A stretch of DNA of 64,000 bases from Ilex aquifolium (taxonomy: Eukaryota; Streptophyta; Magnoliopsida; Aquifoliales; Aquifoliaceae): contig OX637398.1 in assembly GCA_951799425.1 (NCBI GenBank), forward strand, positions 868,001 to 932,000, written 5' to 3'. The first letter of the stretch is position 1; every line of letters begins with the position of its first letter. The notes beneath the pieces were generated by a model. The model ran no database searches, was not told where the DNA came from, and worked only from the letters and a program-made list of their open reading frames with translations. Shown piece after piece: positions 1 through 12,083 of the stretch. The position numbers and the translations under genes are program-made.

Positions 1-40
1 GACCTTGAAAGCGTATCTAGAGAGAGTGGGGCCTGGCAAT
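1..40 (-). repeat. Upstream-flank remnant of a third tandem copy
   Basis: The first 36-40 bases (ACCTTGAAAGCG, then AGAGAGAGTGGGGCC) match the sequence about 200 bp upstream of the start codon of copy A (near 5820-5855) and copy B (near 11770-11805). In those two copies this block lies just before the promoter of an At3g27210-like gene on the minus strand. The simplest reading is that the window begins inside the upstream region of another copy whose coding part lies to the left. Only the flank is visible, so the state of that gene is unknown. Confidence 0.65.
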
Positions 41-2214
41 CATATTACAAACTCCATGTTTGGTAAGTAAGGAAAATAGGAATGATAGAAAAGTGGATGA
101 ATTAACTTTCCTTCCAATTCACCAAAATCAATATCTTCAAAATTGGAAGGAAAGTGAATGAAAGTTAATTATTTGTGTTGAGATGTATCTTATTTGTCAA
201 TATATCTTTTTATATATACATATATTATGTATACATTAATTTCATATAAAAATACAATAATAAAATATGTAATTATATATATATATTTTAAAATTTTAGA
301 AATTAATTAATTAATTAGTTAAATTTAAATTAAAAAAAAATTCATCTTAACTGGGGGTGAATTTCGACTCAACACGATGACACGACTCGAACTCGATACG
401 AATTTTATGACACGAACTTGATTATAACTCGACATGAACTTGAAAATGACCTAACACGCGAACAATAAATATAAAAGGCTCATATTCAGTTCAATCAGTC
501 AAACTCAAAATTGACACTATCAACTCGTTTATTTAAAAAATAAACACTTTCTCTATTTTCTTGTTTGTATGGTAACACGAAACTAACATGTTTAACTAGA
601 ATTATAGACATAAAATGTTAATTATTTATAACTATTTATTAAACACTGACATAATTATTATATAAAAAAGATATTTTTACTTATTATTATTATATTTATT
701 TAAGTTAATTTTTAGTTTGTAGAAAAAATATTAACATGGATTCAATTAAGTGAAAATAGAACATTAGCGTTAAATTTTTTATTCAAAGTTTATGTGGGTC
801 AACACGAAGACGATATAAAAATAAACAGGTCAACATGTAACTCGACACGACACAATTAGTTAAATGAGTTGTGTTAGATTTGACTAATGTTCGACACAAA
901 TCCGTAATGACTCAACACGAATTTGACACGACTCGACTCGATTATCACTCCTAATTTTAGCCAGCACAAAAAAAAAAAAATTAATCATTTTTATTTTCCA
1001 TCCATCCCATCAAACATAAAAGAAGAAAAATATATCATTTCTATTTTCCTTTCTTGAATGATAGAAAGTGTATCCCTCGTACTTTCTACCCTTCTTATTT
1101 TTCATCTTTTCTATCAAACGGAGTATTATGGTTGGTGTAGCCTTGCTGACAAGCCAAAGAGTGAACTTTAAGAATTTTGGAGGGTCTTGGTCTCTTTAGT
1201 CTGCCATATTTATTAGTGGGGTTGAGAGATATTTATTAGTGGGGTTGAACTTGGTCGCAGAATTGATGCTGACAAAGACTATAAGGACTGAAGAAAGTTG
1301 AGTTTCTAACCAGATTAGATTCCCCTTTTAAGGGGTTGTGTTGTAATTGTGTAGGATTTCAAAAAAACCAGATTAGAGGTGGGTGTAGGCAGTGTAGCCT
1401 TGTTGAAAAGTCAAAGTGTGAACTTGTGCACTACCACCATTGGTGGAAAGATGGCAATCGAATAAAGATTATTCGAACTATAAAAGATGAAATGTGACAA
1501 TATTATTGGAACCCATAGGGAGAAGGTCTAGTAGTTATTAATGTCACGCTCGAAAGGCTTCTTTAAGGATAGATGGGAAAAACAAGACAAGGGTAAACTT
1601 TAGTTTGGCTAAGGGAAGAAGAACGACCACAAGACAGACAGACATGTGAAAACAAATTAGACTTCCAAAGATTCTTTACTGGTAAGAAGTATACACTAAT
1701 CTCATATCTCTCGAGTCAATCTACAAAGGATATAAGAAATGACAGAAAAAAGCTAAATTAAGACAAAACGATTAATGACCAATTAGCATTTTTAAAACTA
1801 AATTAAGCTCAAAAAAACAAATAACGTATAACTTGGTATGATATGCTTTACAAAACAATTATGTGAGCAATTTATCCGATTCACATCCAAAAATAAGAAT
1901 TTTGATACAATAAAGAACGGATTATGCGGTCCCACAAACAGAAATATCATCTCTATGACTTTATACATGCGCTCGAATCCGAAAATCTCAGGATTACCAA
2001 ACCACTAACCACTAACCACTAACCACTAACCATTGAACTCATAAATATTTACTCCAATCCTATGGCTGCTGAGTCGAGTGACTCGGGAACTTAAAATCTC
2101 ACGCATTTGAGGTTTTGGCATTTTACATATACATTTTGCTATAATTTATTGGAGTCAAGTTTGTTTATCACAATAGACAACAAAACTGACGTTCGTTTCA
2201 TTTCGTTTCGTTTA
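41..2214. other. Intergenic region, no gene seen
   Basis: AT-rich DNA without a credible coding region. It contains a hAT-type MITE (352-953) and two imperfect direct repeats of about 40 bp (near 1131-1170 and 1378-1420), which share the words GTGTAGCCTTG and GTGAACTT. A short tandem run of ACTAACC occurs near 2003-2030. Bases from about 2050 on match the sequence 3' of copy B (from about 7615), so the tandem duplication includes 3' flank as well as gene. Confidence 0.6.
352..953. mobile_element. hAT-type MITE (602 bp)
   Basis: The ends are inverted copies: the left end begins TGGGGGTGAATTTCGACTC and the reverse complement of the right end begins TAGGAGTGATAATCGAGTC. The interior is rich in ACACGACTCGA words. 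The flanking 8-mers are similar, ATCTTAAC (344-351) and ATTTTAGC (954-961), 6 of 8 matching, which fits an aged 8-bp hAT target duplication. No transposase is present. It resembles the elements at 23861-24294 and 47305-48025 in end sequence and layout. Confidence 0.5.
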
Positions 2215-5200
2215 TCACCCCATAATACGGAGAGAACTCATCTTCTTCCTGTCACTAAAGCTACGGCCTGAACGTAGTCTTGGAAGGCAACACTGCGCGG
2301 ACCTTACTGATTTCTTTTCAGGTTTGAAATTTCCATTAGGAGTTCTTTCACTACTACGAATAGAGTTAGCTCCAGACACGTAAGGTGTCCCACTGGCGGA
2401 TTTGGTAGGCAGGGTAAGTCTAGTAGTTGTCTTACCTTCCATCTTTCCGTTTGCATCATTTTCATTTGCTGGAATATCTTGCTCATCAAAAACCCGGTCA
2501 GACCGTAGGCTATCTTTAAAGAGTTCAGCTAAGCTCTTTAAAGGTTTGGAACCAGGGACACTTTCCTCAAAAAGGGTGGTGTCGAGTCTTTTTGGAGTTC
2601 CACTGGAGAAACTCTGATGGACCGGAGTACTACCACGAGATGGTGTAAAATCTGCAATAAAGGCGACAGGGAAACCTTATAGAATTTTACATTGTGACAA
2701 CACAGAAGTCAAAGAACCCTCACTAATCTTACTAAATGTCGGGCAACATTTTTGGAAAAAGCACAACCATTACAGGGTGGGTGAACCTTTGACCAGCAGG
2801 CCATCTAACATTTATCAACTTTTATCAACTAATTCAAAGTATTTTTCCACCACTCATTCCAACTCTCCAAGTTCGTCTTAATATTTTTCTTTTGAAATAA
2901 ATGTGGTAATGTTATAGACCACGGCATAGAAAGATGGACCAAATTGTTCAACAAACCTGGGAGTCAGTCAAATCACAACGTAAATCATTGAAGAAAAAAC
3001 TCTCCCACACAGTCACAGACACAAACTGAGAGAGAGAGAGTGAGAGAGAGAGAGAGATGTAAGCTAGTAGGACAACAGAACTTAAAAGCATTCTAATGCA
3101 TCTTACCACCATTCACACTGACGAAATCATCCTCACAGTCGGACTCTAACCAAGCTTGAGAATCGAAAAAGGTCTCCTCTTTACTACCTGCAAATAAAAC
3201 TATAAACATATCAGATTTATAATTAGGCACCAGAAAGATACAAAAAGTAGCAGAAATGCAACTGGACTTAGAACGATGATGGATCCACCTCCACTAGCAC
3301 AAACTCTGGAATCATGACTAATTTTATAATTTTGTCAAATCCCAAACCTGAAAACTCACTCCAGAGAAAACAGGCACAGCCCCCTCCCTCCTCCCCTGTT
3401 GACGTTTAGAAGTTTAATATCTGAGGGTAAATATTATGATGGCTAAATTACACCTTTGTAGACTGTCCTAAATGAAGGGACATCCCTTCACCAGTTAGGT
3501 TGGTCGGAGCATAAATTTGATCTCATAATAATACTCTTTCAGGACATCATCACTTTTATTCAGATATCTGATGGCATGGGTGGTATATGAACTAGAAAGG
3601 ATTGAATGATACTTCTAGAAAAGCACAAGTGTGTTTCTGTGTTTAGAGACCTAATTACAACGAGTGTCACCATAACCTACCCCTAAAATGCAATAAACTC
3701 TTGAAGCCTAAGTCAATAATATTGCTTAATAGTTAACATTTTTAATAGGGTTATCGGTTTTTCCTCTCTCTCCCTTTCATTGTATGTACAGATAACTCAA
3801 GAACAGTTGTGATTGTCAAGTTCAACAATGTGGTCCCTGCAGCTGCATATTCCAGCATAGCAAATACAATATGATCCTCAAGGGCTGTTACCATCTACCC
3901 CAGCTTGGCCTGTCCACAATTCAGAGATAAGCACTGGTCCCTCAGAGGGGCATAATTGCAGAAGGTTTGGACTTTACTCACAAAATAATTAATTATATTA
4001 AATAAAGAAAGGCAGTGGTAAGGGGAATTGGCTTGCATCCAATCTATCTCCCCTGGGCAGATAAAGATACAATATCATACTAAAATTTAGGCACAGCTTT
4101 CATATGACATCTAATTCACCTCTGAAAGTCTTTGTTTTTTGGCCAAGTTTGCCAAACCCCATCTGGGGAAGCCATAAGCCACAATTTAAGAAGAAGACAC
4201 GAAAGCTACTTTTGCTTCTTTACCTTTATAATTAAAGAAGGAGACCAAGATTTAATCTACAATTCATTTCATCAAAGGAAAACTCAGGCATGTGATTATG
4301 GAAACATACATCAATCTCCCCTGGGCACTCAGACTCCTGGGGGGTATCCAACTCAAACACTCGCTGTTGGAGCTTACTATTATGTTTTTCAATTATACAA
4401 CAGCATGGAAACAAACGTCAACCTTATCCCATCCTCTAATGGGTGGGGGAATAGGGGAGTATCCAGCTCCTGAACTGGGTATTTGAGCTCACTATTGATA
4501 AGTTCTTCAAATCTATAGCCAAAATCGCCAACAATACTGTATGTTTTATTCTTCGCGTGTATTTTTTAATGACGAGAGAGAATGACACTCATCTTTAGCA
4601 AAATATCATAATTTTAGGTCCACAACAGCAGTTAGGTTCTGAGCTATGTGTTTAGATGGTCCCATAAATAAATAATTTCCATACAGCAGAAATTGTTTGT
4701 TTGTTAGTTTTACAAGTCCTTCACTAGTCAATTTTAAAAGGGACTCGAAAAGAACGCGAAAACAAGTTTTCATACACCGGAAAACTTAAAAAGGATTCAA
4801 ACTGTAATTTTCCAAGTCACAACCTGTATCTTATGCTAATCTGAAAAGTTCAGACTTCCATCTCAACCATGTCCATCCCTGACATACTTTACACTAATTA
4901 ATCAAAACTCCTGACGGATCAATCATCTGACATGAGCCTAAACAATAACATAGACATTTATTGTTTCAGTATCTGAACTATTCCAGAAGTTGAAAATTTT
5001 CGGGGCATTAGAGACATATATCCACCATCAAGCCGCTTTCGCAATGATGCTAAAGATACATGGGAAGTTTTTTAAACAGTACCATTAGTGAAAACAACAG
5101 AGTAACCAAAATCACAAATAAAGATCAAAATCCCAATCCAAGGGAGAAATGAAGAGCCAATCACTATAAACCAAGTGAATCGAATTCATCAAACATATCA

Positions 5201-5612
5201 TCAAGCAACATGAACAACTTAAAAAACACACAGCCATTAGCTTATGCACAAACAAAGACAATTAAAATAAATTAATCACTGCAACTCAAAAGATAAAATA
5301 TATATGTAACCCATGTGGAATTTAGGACTAAAAACTCAAACAGATAAACCAATAAATCGAAGTATCAAATCCAATATATCTCTGGCAGGCAGATTGAAAG
5401 AATAGAATCATACCAAATTCGCGAAAATTTGTCACTAAGCGTGGCGGCGACCACTGAGATTTGAGAGCAACCTCAGCGGTCCGATGGTTGTCGCCGGCGA
5501 CCACCGGTTTGTCTGGTGATGGAATCACAAACTTGTCAGTCTTAGACCCAAAAGACAAACGGAGCTTCATGGCTGATTCTGAGTCTTTGTGAACTGAAAC
5601 ACAAGAACCCAT
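2215..5612 (-). CDS. At3g27210-like membrane-anchored protein, copy A (intact)
   Basis: This three-exon gene encodes 238 residues. Exons on the minus strand are 5612-5414, 3187-3107 and 2651-2215; each intron has GT...AG ends and the frame is continuous (717 nt). The N-terminus MGSCVS is a strong N-myristoylation signal (Gly2) with a nearby Cys4 for palmitoylation, so the protein is expected on the cytosolic face of the plasma membrane. The middle exon encodes an acidic stretch with EETFFDSQ and LESDCEDDF, typical of this uncharacterised plant family (Arabidopsis member At3g27210, about the same length, from memory). The C-terminal half is Ser/Thr/Pro-rich, with CCLPRLRSGRSFSDRKK near the end. 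No catalytic domain is visible and the biochemical role is unknown. Copy B lies directly upstream as a decayed duplicate. Confidence 0.85.
3188..5413 (-). other. Intron 1 of copy A
   Basis: This is a 2.2-kb intron between GGTATG (donor) and TTTGCAG (acceptor). No coding exon was found. A GA-rich run lies in the other intron near 3028-3057. Several stretches match intron 1 of copy B, for example around 4290-4500 and 9720-9930, so the intron was duplicated with the gene. Confidence 0.6.
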
Positions 5613-7614
5613 TTCTTAATTCTCACCCCTTATCACCCACAAAACCCAGGAATCTCTTTGTCTTCCACAAGGCTTCTCTTGTAGAGAGAGTAAAATAGAA
5701 GAAGAAAAAGAAGAAGAAGAGGAGGAGGAGAAGAGGAGGGTCTGTTTCTTGGCGTTATGCTAAAGGAGTGGAAAATTCTGACTCAATCCAACGCAAAGCA
5801 AAGCAAATCTAAGAGATTGGACCTTGGAAGCGTACTACAGAGAGAGTGGGGCCTCGTGAAGTAAGCTCATTATAGTTGGGTTTGTTACTCTGTTTTGTTT
5901 TGTCCTGCAGTAGCAAAGTTTTTCTGAATGTGAAAAGGAACAAACGGAAAAGCTGTCTTTAAAAAGGGCTCGTTTCGTTCACCTTCTCGGTGTTTTGTTT
6001 GTTTGCCTGGAAAGTTAATTTACTGAGTGATCGAAATTTTCGTAGGTGAATAACCTTGTTTGGTTGTAAGCTTGTGATGTTCACGTGCGTCGCAAGGTCC
6101 ATATCTTGTATTCTGGCTGGACAATTACACTTTGGCCCACTTAATTTGGATTCAATTTTATTTTGTCTCTTAAATTATTAAATTTTTTTCACATTTTCCC
6201 CTCAGCTATATGAATGATTTCACACTATCCCAACCGCAAATGCCCATTATCTTTTGGACAGAATTTCTCTACGTGATTGGCACAAAGTAAAACAAAATAT
6301 ATAGTTCGGAGGTGAAATGAAATATTTTTTTGTCAAATTTATAGCAAGTGTTAATAATTAGGAAATCATAAAATTAATAACATAGTTGAAAATATAATAT
6401 AAAAAATATAATAATTGAAGGATAATATAAAAAACAAAGATAATAATTAAGGGATCAAAATAATTTTTTTCCCAAAAAATTCATATTTTGTACTCATGAA
6501 ATTCACAATTCATGACAAAAAGTTTTAAAAAAGAGTGACACCATTTCAATCGACCCTCACCATCACCTACCCAAAAAAATAATACCATTGATCACGGGTT
6601 ATTAAGCATTGCAGACAAGCAATTAACGTTAGTAAAATTTAAACCAAAGTAGAAATTTCCGGGTAATTCTGAGTGATAAAAGTTTTAGTGGATAGTATTT
6701 CGAGATCTCCAGTTTGAGCTTTATAAGAGATGTGTAAATTAATTTCATACGTGTGATTTTACAAGCAATTATTAATATTTAAATTTATTTAACAAAAACA
6801 TGTCTTAAGAAAACTTGATTGAAGAAAATTTTCAGTTATCAGTAATTAAAAAAATAAAAAGGTGATCAAAATCATACAAGTTGGATTAGTGGTTGAACAA
6901 AAGACAAAGTTATATCTCTACTGGCTAAAGGACAAGTGATTAAAACGATTTACCGTTTAGGAAAAAACAATAACGGTCAAATTATCTTCAAAAACACCCC
7001 CTCCCCAATACGATAGAGAGATATTTTTCAATACATTTTCTTTTCAATTTCTTTTTTGGCGTATCGTTCACCATGCATTGTATATAAGTGAGTCTCTCAC
7101 TCATTAATGATGGATGATATGTCAAAAAGAGAATTGAAGAGAAAGTGTACTGAAGAGAATCTGAATTCTCAGATGCGGATGTGAGGTTAAATGGAGAGTT
7201 GGCCAGAAATTGACAGGAACCCACTGCTTAGTTAACTTTCTAACATCTGATGAAGAGGGTTGTTGAATCCCAACTACTTTGGATACAAATTTCTTAACAC
7301 ATTAAACATCATTATATACGTGGTCCCCTAAATTATTTTTCTATCCCTCATTAATGTGATGTTGAAGGAGAACAAGCTCGGTTTTGACAAGGATTCTGAT
7401 CTCATCCATCTCCCGTGCAGTGTTTTTAATTATTAATCCAAATCTTTTCTTCAATCGGAATATTGGAGATTACGTTATTAATTAGTTAGGTATAGTCTGG
7501 TAACGCTAAATCTGAAAAAAAAAAAAAAAAAAGACAAAAGAAAGAATCAACAACAGAAAAGAAATATATTCCCATAGAAGTCACCTTTTGGATGGCTCCA
7601 TACATGATAGTATC
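5613..7614. other. Promoter of copy A and spacer to copy B
   Basis: The first 250 bases upstream of the copy A start are purine-rich (GAAGAAGAAG on the plus strand near 5697-5740), giving a CT-rich leader as in copy B. Farther right the DNA is AT-rich with no gene. The stretch near 7180-7400 matches sequence right of the LINE near 18615-18820, which marks the distal part of the duplicated block. An A-run lies at about 7514-7532. Confidence 0.5.
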
Positions 7615-7750
7615 ATGAGCTCAAATCCTGAGTTCAGTAACTCAGGAACTCAATCTCATGCACTCTAAGATTTTGGCATTTTCACATACACACTTTTACT
7701 ATAACTTATTGGAGTCGCTCTTATTTATCACCACCATTTCACTAAAAACT

Positions 7751-7837
7751 ATTTGCAAGGTAAGACTGCGTACATCTAATTCTCCTCAGACTCCGCAATG
7801 ACGAGAGCCTCGTGCACTGAGTACGCCCTTTTTTTTT
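7751..7837 (+). mobile_element. Au-type SINE, 5'-truncated
   Basis: The sequence GCAAGGTAAGACTGCGTAC, followed by GTGCACTGAGTACGCCC and a T-run, is the conserved 3' half of the plant Au SINE family, which ends in T rather than A. It is flanked by near-identical 13-mers, TTCACTAAAAACT (7738-7750) and TTCACTAAAAGCT (7838-7850). Copy A keeps a similar single TCACTAAAGCT at this place, so the insertion came after the duplication. It sits directly against the premature stop of copy B. The 5' half with the pol III boxes is missing. Confidence 0.75.
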
Positions 7838-7841
7838 TTCA

Positions 7842-10800
7842 CTAAAAGCTGCTGATCGGACGCAACCTTGGGAGGCAAGACTGCATGAACTTCACTGGTT
7901 TCTTCTTTTGTTTGAAATACCCATTAGTAGTTCTTTCACTAAGACAAACAGAGTAAGCTCCAGAGACAAAAGGTGATCCACTGGCGAATTTGGGAGGCAG
8001 CTGGTCAATTGTAGTGGTTGCCTTGCCTTCCATTTCTCCGTTTGCATCATTTTCAGTTTCAGGAATATTTTGCTCGTAAACAACACGATCACCTCGTAGG
8101 ATATCATCAAAGAGTTCAGCTAGGTTCTTTATCTTTTCTGTTGGAAAAGGTTCAGGTTTGGAACCATTGACATTTTCGTCAAGAAGGGTTCCATCAACTC
8201 GTTCTGGAGTTTCCATGGAGAAGCTCTCATGGGCTGGAGTATTGCCACAAGATGGCATAAAATCTGCATCAAACATACCAGGGAGACTTCATACAAATTT
8301 ATATGGTGACAGCAAAGAAGTTAAAGAAAATAAGCAAGAAACATTAACATTTTGCATTACACACCCTTTCACATCCCTCATTGTTCTTATTCCACATGGG
8401 GCAACATTTTTGCTAAAAGCACAACAACCACAGGATGAAACTTCACTGGCAGGTGATCTACCATTTATCAGAGTATTTTTCCACCACTCCAACTCTCCAA
8501 GTTCCAAATCTTACAATTTCTTATTTTGAAACAAATATGGTATTTTTTCAGACTACAGCATAGTGAGATGGACTTTAATTGTTTAAAAAATCTGGCAGGC
8601 AGTCCATCACAGGGTCCATCATTGAAGAAAAAAATCTCTCATGTCCTCTCACACACAAACTGAGAGAGAGAGAGATGTAAACTTGTAGGACAAAAGTTTT
8701 TAAGTATCCCAATGTGTCTTACCGTCTATAACACTGAAGAATTCATCTTCACAGTCGGACTCCATCAACACTGAAGAATCAAAAAAGTTCTCCTCTTTAC
8801 GACCTGCAAATAAAACAGTCAATATAATCGGATTTAGGCATCAGAAAGATGAAAAAGTAGTTTGACAACTATGCTACTGGACTTAGAAGGATGATGGATC
8901 CAACTCCACTGGGACAAGCTCTGCAATCATCACGAATGCCTGAATCATGTCAGATCCCAATCCTGAAAACTCACTCTGGAGGAGAAACAGGCACAGGACA
9001 CATGGAACAGTGTCTCGCCGGAGTCACCTAAACCCATCTCCTCCCTCCTTCCCCATCGAGTTTACACCAAGATAAAATCCACATTATATTACATAAACTT
9101 GGACAAATTTGTTAGTTAATGTACATATGTTTTTGTCCTATCTAAGCTTGTGATTTAGTTAATTCCCCAAGCACACAAGGAGATAGCCAAATATCCAAGA
9201 GGATAATATTCTTAATCATATGTTTTATGAAAAATAATATTCCCAATTCCTAAGTTACTTCTTCCAAGTGTAAGACAACATATTATACGCCACTCAAAGC
9301 ATCAGCAACCATGTAACAAAGGAACACAACAAGACAGTTCCATGAAAAACTACATGGTAAATTTCAATGCAGAGATAATCACTGGCCCCCAGAGGGGCAT
9401 AATTTCTGAAGGATTGGACTTCACTTGTAAATTAGATAGTTATATTAAAAAAAGAAAGGGAGTCGTTAGGGGAGTTGGCTTCTATCTGCTCTATACCACT
9501 TACATAGATCAAAAACATGATATCGTCCAAAATATTGGCAAAGCATTCATCTGAGCAATGATTCACATCCAAATGTTTTTTCGCAGGTGAAGTTTTCAAA
9601 ATCCATCTGGGGAAGCCATAAGTCAGCTTTTCACCACCTATACTCCCACTTCAGAAGACCAAAAAAAAACTACTTTTTCTTTTTTTTCACCTTTAGTCAA
9701 AAGGCAACTCAGCTGTGCGCTTATGGAAACAAACATCAACTTTCCCCAGTCCCTGAGTGGGCTGGGGGGGCTGGGGGAGTATTCAGCTCATACACACTGG
9801 CTGTTTGAGTTCACCATTCTAGTTTTCAATTTCCTAGCAGCATGGAACCAGACATCAACCTCCTCCCGTCCTCCGATAGGGTGAGGGATAGGGGAGTATC
9901 CAGCTTGTAACAGTGTGTTTGAGCTCACAATTGACAAGTCTGACAAATTTAGAGCCAATATCAATGGCAGTTAGTTTCTGGGCCATCTGTTTAGATGATC
10001 CCATAAATAAAGAACTTCCATATAGCATAACTTGTTTGACTGTCAATTTTACAAGTCATTCACTAGTCAACTTTAAAACAGAACCAGCTGAAAACTAAAA
10101 ATTTCATACAGAAAACTAAAAAGCGATTGAAAACAATGAAAAAAGCAACGAGATACCAAAAATTACAAGGATAAAAATCCCAATCCATGGGGGGAAATGA
10201 GGAGCAAATAACTATAAAACCAAATAAATCGAACTCATGAAGAATACCAACAAGCAACATCAATCACCTAAAAAACACACCTATTACATTATGCACATAC
10301 AAAGACAGTCAAAATAAAACTAGCCAAAGAGAAATTGAAATATATATATCAATTTAACGGTATACGTAAAAGGTAGCCACTAGAGATTATAATAGAGAGC
10401 TTCTATCATCGTATTACTCTATATATATAACCCATTTGGAAGCTTGCTACTGGTTTTAGATAGGCATTTTATTTTCTTTTTAAATGTAAGTCGCATGCAT
10501 TTTTTGCTTTAATTGTTTCAATTTTTTGAAATGATGATTTAACTTAGATTGTGTAGGTCAGTTAAAAAAAGAGCCTCACAAACGTATTCATAGGGGTGAG
10601 TAGGATTGGGATGAGAAGGAAGAAATTCGGACTGTCTATTAATAGAGGGGGCAAAAGGTAGGGCTGTTAATCAAAGTGAGCTACTCGAGTTTAGCTTGAG
10701 CTCGGCTTGTTCAGGCTCAGTTCATTTTCTAAACGAGCCCGAATTTGAACAAATTTTTAAGCTCATTTAGAAAAAAAACCCTACAAGTTCGGCTCAAACT

Positions 10801-11564
10801 CGATAGACTCGGCTTGTTTATGTGCAAATACTCGGACTTGATTTGTTTTTAGCTCGTTCAGGCTCAGCTCGTTTCCTAAACGAGCCGAATTTGAATAATT
10901 TTTTTGGCTCGATTAAAAAACAAACTTTTTAAGTTCGGCTCAAATTCAACTCAAATTCGTTCGACTAACTGCGCCAACAAAGAGTCGGTGGAGAGGATAA
11001 ATGCTCTCTGACAAGATTGTAATGAATGTCCCGCACTGGGCAAGTATTGCCCGTAGTTATGTATTTATAGCACGGTAGTACTTAGGCAGATCGGACTGCC
11101 CAGGGGCTGCCTGCCACTACCCAGCTCTAACACCTGCATCTAATTGTCTCGACAGCGGCGATATTAGTCACCGCTCAGCCGGGTGTCCCAACATTACGTC
11201 CACTAGCTAAGGGTAATTTTTTATTATTTTAATTAATAAAATTGCACCCTCGAGGTTTTACCCAAAAAAAAAAAATAGCTAGAACCAAAAACACTAACAG
11301 ATAAAACCAATAAACCAAAGAATCAAATTCACTATTAAATATTCATCTCTAGTAGATTGAAAGAATAGGAGCATACCAAAGTCACCAAAATTTGTCACTG
11401 AGCGTGGCGGTGACCACTGAGATTGTAGACCAAACCCAGTAGCGATCGGAGGGTCGGCATTGATCAGGGGTTTGTCTGGTGAGTTCGTCAGTCTTATACT
11501 CAAATGACAAACCGAGCTTCATGGCTGATTCTGGGTCTTTGTTAACTGAAACACAAGAACCCAT
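7842..11564 (-). pseudogene. At3g27210-like gene, copy B (decayed)
   Basis: Exons correspond one to one with copy A: 11564-11377, 8803-8723 (81 nt in both copies) and 8263-7842. Exon 1 starts MGSCVSVNKDPESAMKLGL but lacks 11 nt found in copy A after KTD, so the reading frame is lost; the continuation (SPDKPLINADPP ... SQWSPPRSVTNF) is in another frame. Exons 2 and 3 remain open and recognisable (LMESDCEDEFF; AGAYSVCLSERTT-like region). At the 3' end copy A reads AGCTTTAGTGAC, while copy B has one extra T (AGCTTTTAGTGA), giving TAG and removing the last 12 or so residues. A SINE follows. The splice sites are still intact, so a transcript may persist. A start at an internal Met would lose the myristoylation signal. 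Confidence 0.8.
10442..11275. repeat. Composite insertion in intron 1 of copy B
   Basis: This stretch has no counterpart in intron 1 of copy A, where GTAACCCATGTGGAA runs straight on to the CAGATAAACC region. It contains repetitive GAGCTCGGCTTGTTCAGGCTC words from about 10659 (start TAGGGCTGTTAATC resembles a hAT-type end) to 10970. A second block (about 10980-11225) of higher GC contains a TATTTATAG motif and looks like a piece of another element. The right end is a run of 12 or more A (about 11262-11275), so the last insertion may be a retroposon. Exact boundaries could not be fixed. Confidence 0.5.
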
Positions 11565-12005
11565 TTCTTAACACTCACTCCTTATCACCACAAAACCAGG
11601 AATCTCTTTTGTACTCCACAAAACTTCACTTGTAGAGAGAGAGAAAGTGGAAGTGTGAGAAGAAGAAGAAAAGAGGAATAGGGTCTGTTTCTTGGGGTTA
11701 GGCTTGAAGGAGTGGAGAATTCTTACTCCATATATAGTAACAAAGCAAATCTGAGAGCGAAAGGAGATTGCACCTTGAACGCCTACTCCAGAGAGAGTGG
11801 GCCCTAGAAAATGATCCATTGAAGTACAGTTTTTATTAGGAGAGTTTGCTGACTGCGAAATGGAGCAAACGAAAAGCTGTCTTAAAGGGGCTTGGTTCCG
11901 TTTTTATCTGCTATGCATTGGGACTTTGGCAGGCTGTTCAGCTTCTGTTTGGTTGCTAGAAAGTTAATTTACTTCTAAAGGAAAATTTCTCTTGTGGGTA
12001 AGTTT
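11565..12005 (-). promoter_or_regulatory. Upstream region of copy B
   Basis: This region matches the copy A upstream sequence, including the CT-rich leader (purine-rich on the plus strand near 11636-11675) and the AGAGAGAGTGGG block near 11789-11800. Homology ends where the LINE begins. No precise TATA box or start site can be assigned. Confidence 0.45.
11990..12005. repeat. Target site duplication of the LINE, left copy
   Basis: TCTTGTGGGTAAGTTT here is identical to 18172-18187 on the other side of the LINE. The preceding bases differ (C here, T at 18171), so the duplication is 16 bp. It runs into the T-run that is the complement of the LINE poly(A) tail. Confidence 0.85.
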
Positions 12006-12083
12006 TTTTTTTTGATCAGAACATGGTACCAGAATATAAATTAAGTAGGAAAGTTGGAATTACAATCGGACAAAAGTGAAGCC

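Larger units (their letters stand above)
2050..7450 (-). repeat. Tandem duplication unit A
   Basis: This block carries copy A with its 3' flank and upstream flank. Homology to unit B is visible by eye in the 3' flank (2055-2170 against 7615-7730), all three exons, parts of both introns, the promoter (5700-6070 against 11640-12005 plus 18188-18240) and a distal stretch (near 7180-7400 against 18615-18820). Edges are approximate. Confidence 0.6.

Noticed and set aside
6988..7224. A 78-residue minus-strand frame between copies A and B
   Set aside because: No family features; it overlaps the duplicated distal flank, where the matching part of unit B is not open.
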